A stretch of DNA of 64,000 nt from Thiocystis violacea (GTDB lineage: Bacteria > Pseudomonadota > Gammaproteobacteria > Chromatiales > Chromatiaceae): contig NZ_NRRF01000008.1 in NCBI RefSeq assembly GCF_016583565.1, forward strand, positions 1 through 64,000. The letters run 5' to 3'. Position 1 is the first letter of the stretch; every line of letters begins with the position of its first letter. The translations under genes and the position numbers were made by a program. Below the pieces are notes generated by a model, which saw nothing but the letters and a program-made list of their open reading frames with translations, did no database searches and was not told the DNA's origin. This document shows, piece by piece, positions 60,406-64,000 of the stretch.

Positions 60406-61866
60406 GTGGCATTGGAGGGTCTGGTCGCCGTGAGTTCGTTCAGAGCCCCGAGGGAGAGCCTCGGCGTCCTCGACGCCGACACGACGGCGGCCTTGGTCGA
60501 GGGCATGGCTGATATTGCGATCGTCGTGGATGCCAAAGGCATCATCAGCGACATCGCCTATGGAAGCGACGACCTCGCCGCGGACTTCAGTCCCGACTGG
60601 GTCGGCCAGCCCTGGCTGTCGACCGTCTCGCCCGAGACCCGCCCAAGCCTTGAGGCACTCCTGGAAGACGCGGCGCAGAACGCCCTCACCCGCTGGCGGC
60701 AGGTCACCCACCCGACCTTGCGCGGCGGCGAAATTCCCGTTCAATACCGCGCGCTCAGAGTGAGCAAGACCGGCAGCCTGGTCGCCGTGGGACGCAATCT
60801 GCAGGGCATGGCGGCACTTCAGCAGCAGCTCGTCGATGCGCAGCAGGCATTGGAGCGCGACTACTGGCGCTTCCGGCAGGTCGAGACGCGCTACCGCCTG
60901 CTGTTCCGCATGGTCTCCGAGGCGATCCTCATCATCGATGCGCCGACACAGCGCGTCGTCGAGGCCAACCCGGCCGCCGGACAGATGCTCGGCGAGACGC
61001 CAACGCGCGTCATCGGCAGACCCTTCCCCGAGGGATTCGACAACGAAAGCACCCAGGCCATCAACGGCCTGCTGGCCGGCGTGCGGGCCGCTGGGCGCGC
61101 CGACGACGTCAGGGCGAGACTGACCGACAGCCTGCAGGAGTTCCTGGTCTCGGCCTCGCTGCTGCGGCAAGAGAATGCGTCCTTCCTGCTGGTCCGCCTC
61201 TCGCCCGTGATACCGGACACCTCCGCGGCGGCACCCATGCCGGACGCCAAGGCACGCTATCTGCGGGTGCTTGAGAACGCGCCGGATTGCGTCGTGATCA
61301 CGGACGCGGACGGCCGAATTCTCACCGCCAACAGCACCTTCCTGAGCCTCGCCGAAGTGGCGACCGAACAGCAGGCGCGTGGCGAGAGCCTGGACCGCTG
61401 GCTGGGCAGACCCGGAGTCGATCTCAACGTCCTCATGGCGAATCTGCGCCAGCACACGACGGTCAGGCTGTTCGCGACGACGTTGCGCGGCGAGTATGGA
61501 TCGACGACCGATGTCGAGATCTCGGCCGCGGCCGTCCGCAACGGAGAACGCCCCTATTTCGGCTTCTTCATCCGCGACGTCGGACGTCGGCTCAGCGCGG
61601 AGCAGCCGACGAGCCCAGAGCAGGCGCGCTGGCTAGACCAGTTGACGGACCGCGTCGGGCGGGTACCGCTGAAGGAGCTGGTGAGGGAGTCCACCGACAC
61701 CATCGAGCGGCTCTGCATCGAGGCCGCCCTGAAATTGACCGGGGACAATCGCGCCTCCGCGGCCGAACTGCTGGGGTTGAGTCGGCAGAGCCTCTACGTC
61801 AAAATCGATCGTTACGGCATCGTGGCTGATCAAACCTCCGAGTCATCGGGGCCAAGCAAGAAATAG
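60406..61866 (+). CDS. ppsR: PpsR/CrtJ-type photosynthesis repressor
   Basis: The 486-residue protein has an N-terminal PAS-like domain (about 20-130), two later PAS domains (about 165-280, LLFRMVSEAILIIDAPTQRV; and 285-400, APDCVVITDADGRILTANS) and a C-terminal FIS-type HTH with DNRASAAELLGLSRQSLYVK. PpsR represses bch, crt and puc genes in oxygen. Only two cysteines are visible: one near 294 and one near 436 in IERLCIEAALKL, which matches the conserved Cys before the HTH. GTG 60406 has GAGGG upstream; GTG 60430 with GGAGGG is an alternative start. Confidence 0.93.
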   Translation: MALEGLVAVSSFRAPRESLGVLDADTTAALVEGMADIAIVVDAKGIISDIAYGSDDLAADFSPDWVGQPWLSTVSPETRPSLEALLEDAAQNALTRWRQVTHPTLRGGEIPVQYRALRVSKTGSLVAVGRNLQGMAALQQQLVDAQQALERDYWRFRQVETRYRLLFRMVSEAILIIDAPTQRVVEANPAAGQMLGETPTRVIGRPFPEGFDNESTQAINGLLAGVRAAGRADDVRARLTDSLQEFLVSASLLRQENASFLLVRLSPVIPDTSAAAPMPDAKARYLRVLENAPDCVVITDADGRILTANSTFLSLAEVATEQQARGESLDRWLGRPGVDLNVLMANLRQHTTVRLFATTLRGEYGSTTDVEISAAAVRNGERPYFGFFIRDVGRRLSAEQPTSPEQARWLDQLTDRVGRVPLKELVRESTDTIERLCIEAALKLTGDNRASAAELLGLSRQSLYVKIDRYGIVADQTSESSGPSKK

Positions 61867-62207
61867 GCTCGCCGCCGATGCCCCGAGCCCGATGCCTGGA
61901 TGGAAGGCCCAATCCCGACACACGAAGAGCACCTGGAAGATGTGCGTCCGGGCATCCCATATTGTGTACGCACAGGCAGCGGCAAGCTGGGTGCGCGTGG
62001 CCTTGGTCATCAGTTGGACCTGATAGGTGGACGAGCGCGAGCCAAGTCCAACGAATCCCGAGCCGTTGTTGGTGGACTGCACGGCGCTTGCCCACCTTAC
62101 AGACGCGTGGCCGGAACCAGGATCGACGCCGCGCGCGTCACTCGACACCTCCTTTTCAATCGCAGACAGCATAGAGTGGCCATTCCGGCCAGACGCAGGT
62201 TCCCGGC
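61867..62207. other. Spacer between ppsR and bchG
   Basis: About 341 bases without a supportable gene. A small hairpin follows the ppsR stop (GGCTCG at 61866-61871 with CGAGCC at 61884-61889). TGTGTACGCACA at 61963-61974 is a near-perfect 12-base palindrome. It might be a regulatory site for bchG-bchP. Confidence 0.5.
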
Positions 62208-63113
62208 ATGAATCAAACCACGGTGTCTCAGACCCCGACCTTACCCGCGCCATCCGCGATCTTCGAAGTCCTCCACCCCATCACCTGGTTCCCACCCATG
62301 TGGGCCTTCAGCTGCGGCGTGGTCTCTTCCGGCGCGCCCGTCCTCGAGCAATGGCTCATCGTCATCGCCGGCATCATCCTCGCCGGGCCACTCATGTGCG
62401 GAACTAGCCAGGTCGTCAACGATTGGTACGACCGCCATGTCGACGCCATCAACGAGCCAAATCGCCCGATTCCCTCGGGGCGCATTCCCGGCCGTTGGGG
62501 CTTCTATCTCTCGCTGATCTGGTCCGCCGTTTCACTGCTGCTGGCCTATGCGCTCGGCCCCTGGGTATTCGGCATCGCCCTGATCGGCATGGCGATCGCC
62601 TGGGGTTATAGCGCACCGCCCTTCCGCTTCAAGGGCAACGGCTGGTGGGGCAATCTGGCCGCCGGCATCTCTTACGAGGGTCTGGCCTGGATCACGGGCG
62701 CGGCCGTCATGATCGGTGGCGCCCTGCCCGAGTGGCAGATTCTCGTTCTGGCCCTGCTCTACAGCCTCGGCGCCCACGGCATCATGACCCTGAACGACTT
62801 CAAGGCGATCGAGGGCGACATCCAGATGAATGTCCGCTCGCTGCCGGTTCAGCTCGGCGTGGACGGCGCGGCGCGTCTCCTGTGTCTGGTGATGGGACTG
62901 CCGCAAGCCGTCGTCATCGCCCTGCTCTTCGCCTGGGACAAGCCCGCGCACGCGATCGCCGTGGGTGTGGTGCTGCTGATCCAGGTCGGCCTCATGATCC
63001 GTTTCCTCGGCAGCCCACGCGAGCGCGCGACCTGGTTCAGCGGTCTGGGCGTGAGCGTCTATGTCACTGGCATGATGATCAGCGCCTTCGCCGTGCGCGG
63101 ATTGCTCCATTAA
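62208..63113 (+). CDS. bchG: Bacteriochlorophyll synthase (BchG)
   Basis: The 301-residue UbiA-family prenyltransferase has about nine membrane helices, the first Asp-rich motif NDWYDRHVDAINEPNRPIPS near residue 72 and a second region around LNDFKAIEGDIQMNVRSLPVQLG near 196. It attaches the geranylgeranyl or phytyl tail to bacteriochlorophyllide a. The ATG has CAGGT upstream. It is followed 49 bases later by bchP, the reductase of the tail, so the two form a functional pair. Confidence 0.96.
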   Translation: MNQTTVSQTPTLPAPSAIFEVLHPITWFPPMWAFSCGVVSSGAPVLEQWLIVIAGIILAGPLMCGTSQVVNDWYDRHVDAINEPNRPIPSGRIPGRWGFYLSLIWSAVSLLLAYALGPWVFGIALIGMAIAWGYSAPPFRFKGNGWWGNLAAGISYEGLAWITGAAVMIGGALPEWQILVLALLYSLGAHGIMTLNDFKAIEGDIQMNVRSLPVQLGVDGAARLLCLVMGLPQAVVIALLFAWDKPAHAIAVGVVLLIQVGLMIRFLGSPRERATWFSGLGVSVYVTGMMISAFAVRGLLH

Positions 63114-63161
63114 CCCCCGCGCATCCTCGCGCGAGCCCTTTTGCTATCGACGAGATTTCCC

Positions 63162-64000
63162 ATGTCAAACCCCGATACCTTCGACGTCGTCGTGATCGGC
63201 GGCGGGCCCGCTGGGGCCACAGCCGCGAATGATCTGGCCAAGCTGGGTCGCTCCGTTCTGCTGCTGGACCGTGCCGGCCGCATCAAGCCCTGTGGCGGGG
63301 CCATCCCGCCGCAGGCGATGCGCGACTTCGACATCCCCGAGTCCATCCTGGCGGCCAAGGTCAACTCCGCGCGGATGATCGCGCCCTCGGACCGCCAGGT
63401 CGACATGCCGATCGACGGCGGTTATGTCGGCATGGTGGACCGGGAACACTTCGATGAGTGGCTCAGAGAGCGCGCCGCCCAAAGCGGCGCCACCCGGCGA
63501 ACGGGCACCTTCGAGAAGATCGAGCGCGACAGCGATGGGACGGCGGTCGTGCACTACCGCCCAGGCCAAGGCCGCAGCAGCAGCGAGACCGAAACGGTCC
63601 GCGCACGCTCCATCATCGGCGCCGACGGCGCGAACTCCTTCGTCGGAAAGCACTACATCCCGGGCTACGAGACCGTCAAGTACGTCTCGGCCTACCATGA
63701 GATCGTGCGCACGCCGAGCAACGGCGATTTCGATGGCACCCGCTGCGACGTCTACTACCAGGGCGACATCTCGCCGGACTTCTACGGCTGGGTCTTTCCG
63801 CACGGCGAGACCACCAGCGTGGGGGTCGGGACGGCCATCCCCGGCTTCTCGCTGCGTTCGGCCTGCACCGAGCTGCGCCGCCGCGCCGGGCTGGAGGATG
63901 CCGAGACGCTGCGCCGCGAGGGCGCGCCCATTCCGCTCGAGCCACTCAAAGTCTGGGACAACGGCCGCGACATCCTGCTCGCCGGGGATGCGGCCGGCTG
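63162..64000 (+). CDS. bchP: Geranylgeranyl reductase (BchP), partial
   Basis: The gene runs off the right edge after about 279 codons. The FAD-binding Rossmann motif is VVVIGGGPAGATAANDLAKL near residue 9. RIKPCGGAIPPQAM and GADGANSFVGKHYIPGY follow, then GDAAG at the very edge, where the second FAD motif starts. BchP reduces geranylgeranyl to phytyl on bacteriochlorophyll. The start ATG 63162 has GAGA upstream; full length (about 390-410 residues) cannot be checked here. Confidence 0.95.
   Translation, partial: MSNPDTFDVVVIGGGPAGATAANDLAKLGRSVLLLDRAGRIKPCGGAIPPQAMRDFDIPESILAAKVNSARMIAPSDRQVDMPIDGGYVGMVDREHFDEWLRERAAQSGATRRTGTFEKIERDSDGTAVVHYRPGQGRSSSETETVRARSIIGADGANSFVGKHYIPGYETVKYVSAYHEIVRTPSNGDFDGTRCDVYYQGDISPDFYGWVFPHGETTSVGVGTAIPGFSLRSACTELRRRAGLEDAETLRREGAPIPLEPLKVWDNGRDILLAGDAAG

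Noticed and set aside
61843-62253. 136-codon ORF on the minus strand between ppsR and bchG
   Set aside because: It has some protein-like character (an inner Met at TKATRTQLAAACAY), but it runs into both flanking genes, has no domain I recognise and has no RBS that stands out. Not enough to support a gene.

Overview
The window is GC-rich, gene-dense DNA that looks like the chromosome of a purple sulfur bacterium (gammaproteobacterium, Chromatiaceae-like; this assignment is inferred). Two independent signatures support it. One is a photosynthesis gene cluster with the light-independent protochlorophyllide reductase genes (bchN, bchB, bchL), bchH, bchM, bchF, the reaction-centre H-subunit genes puhA, puhB, puhC and puhE, the aerobic repressor ppsR, bchG and bchP. 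The other is a set of cytoplasmic sulfur-trafficking genes (rhodanese, tusA, dsrE2, a DsrC/TusE-like protein and siroheme synthase). No rRNA, tRNA, CRISPR array or intact insertion sequence was seen.

Layout. 1-6.2 kb: a LysR regulator, a small hypothetical, an AI-2E/PerM-type permease, a small FmdB-like protein, a DsrC/TusE-like protein with an unusual cysteine-rich tail, and malate synthase G. 6.5-13.2 kb: a three-gene signalling operon on the minus strand (HAMP histidine kinase, Rcp1-like single-domain regulator, 1580-residue hybrid kinase with five PAS domains, a GAF domain and a terminal HPt). 13.5-17.2 kb: acetolactate synthase-like enzyme, a Pro-rich small protein, and the rhd-tusA-dsrE2 sulfur relay. 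17.3-21.5 kb: siroheme synthase overlapping a radical SAM/SPASM gene, a small HD (alarmone hydrolase-like) protein and transaldolase. 21.8-32.9 kb: a complete Ter stress-response and biosynthetic island. 33.1-35.4 kb: glycogen debranching enzyme. 35.5-37.5 kb: a decayed stretch with a scrambled response-regulator remnant, a DUF29 gene and short repeats. 37.5-42.9 kb: indolepyruvate oxidoreductase (iorA, iorB), two phenylacetate-CoA ligases and an ACT protein. 43.0-64.0 kb: a secreted hypothetical protein, a MenE-like ligase and the photosynthesis cluster.

How the genes work together. In the photosynthesis cluster bchF-N-B-H-L-M run on the minus strand with overlapping or nearly touching ends, followed by puhA-B-C-E and a HemN-like gene plus bchJ. 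ppsR, bchG and bchP face the other way. A 564-base divergent region between bchF and ppsR has a good sigma-70-type promoter for bchF. The usual lhaA gene between bchM and puhA is absent.

The Ter island is the most unusual system. It combines a TerC/DUF475 membrane protein, three single-domain TerD proteins, a two-domain TerA-like protein, TerB and an AIM24/TIGR00266 protein with an ATP-grasp ligase, two phosphoribosyltransferase-like proteins (one with TRSP, one with a PELOTA-like tail), a HAD phosphatase and a CitE-like C-C lyase. Comparative-genomic work has proposed that such sets make a nucleoside-like metabolite, but to my knowledge the product is uncharacterised.
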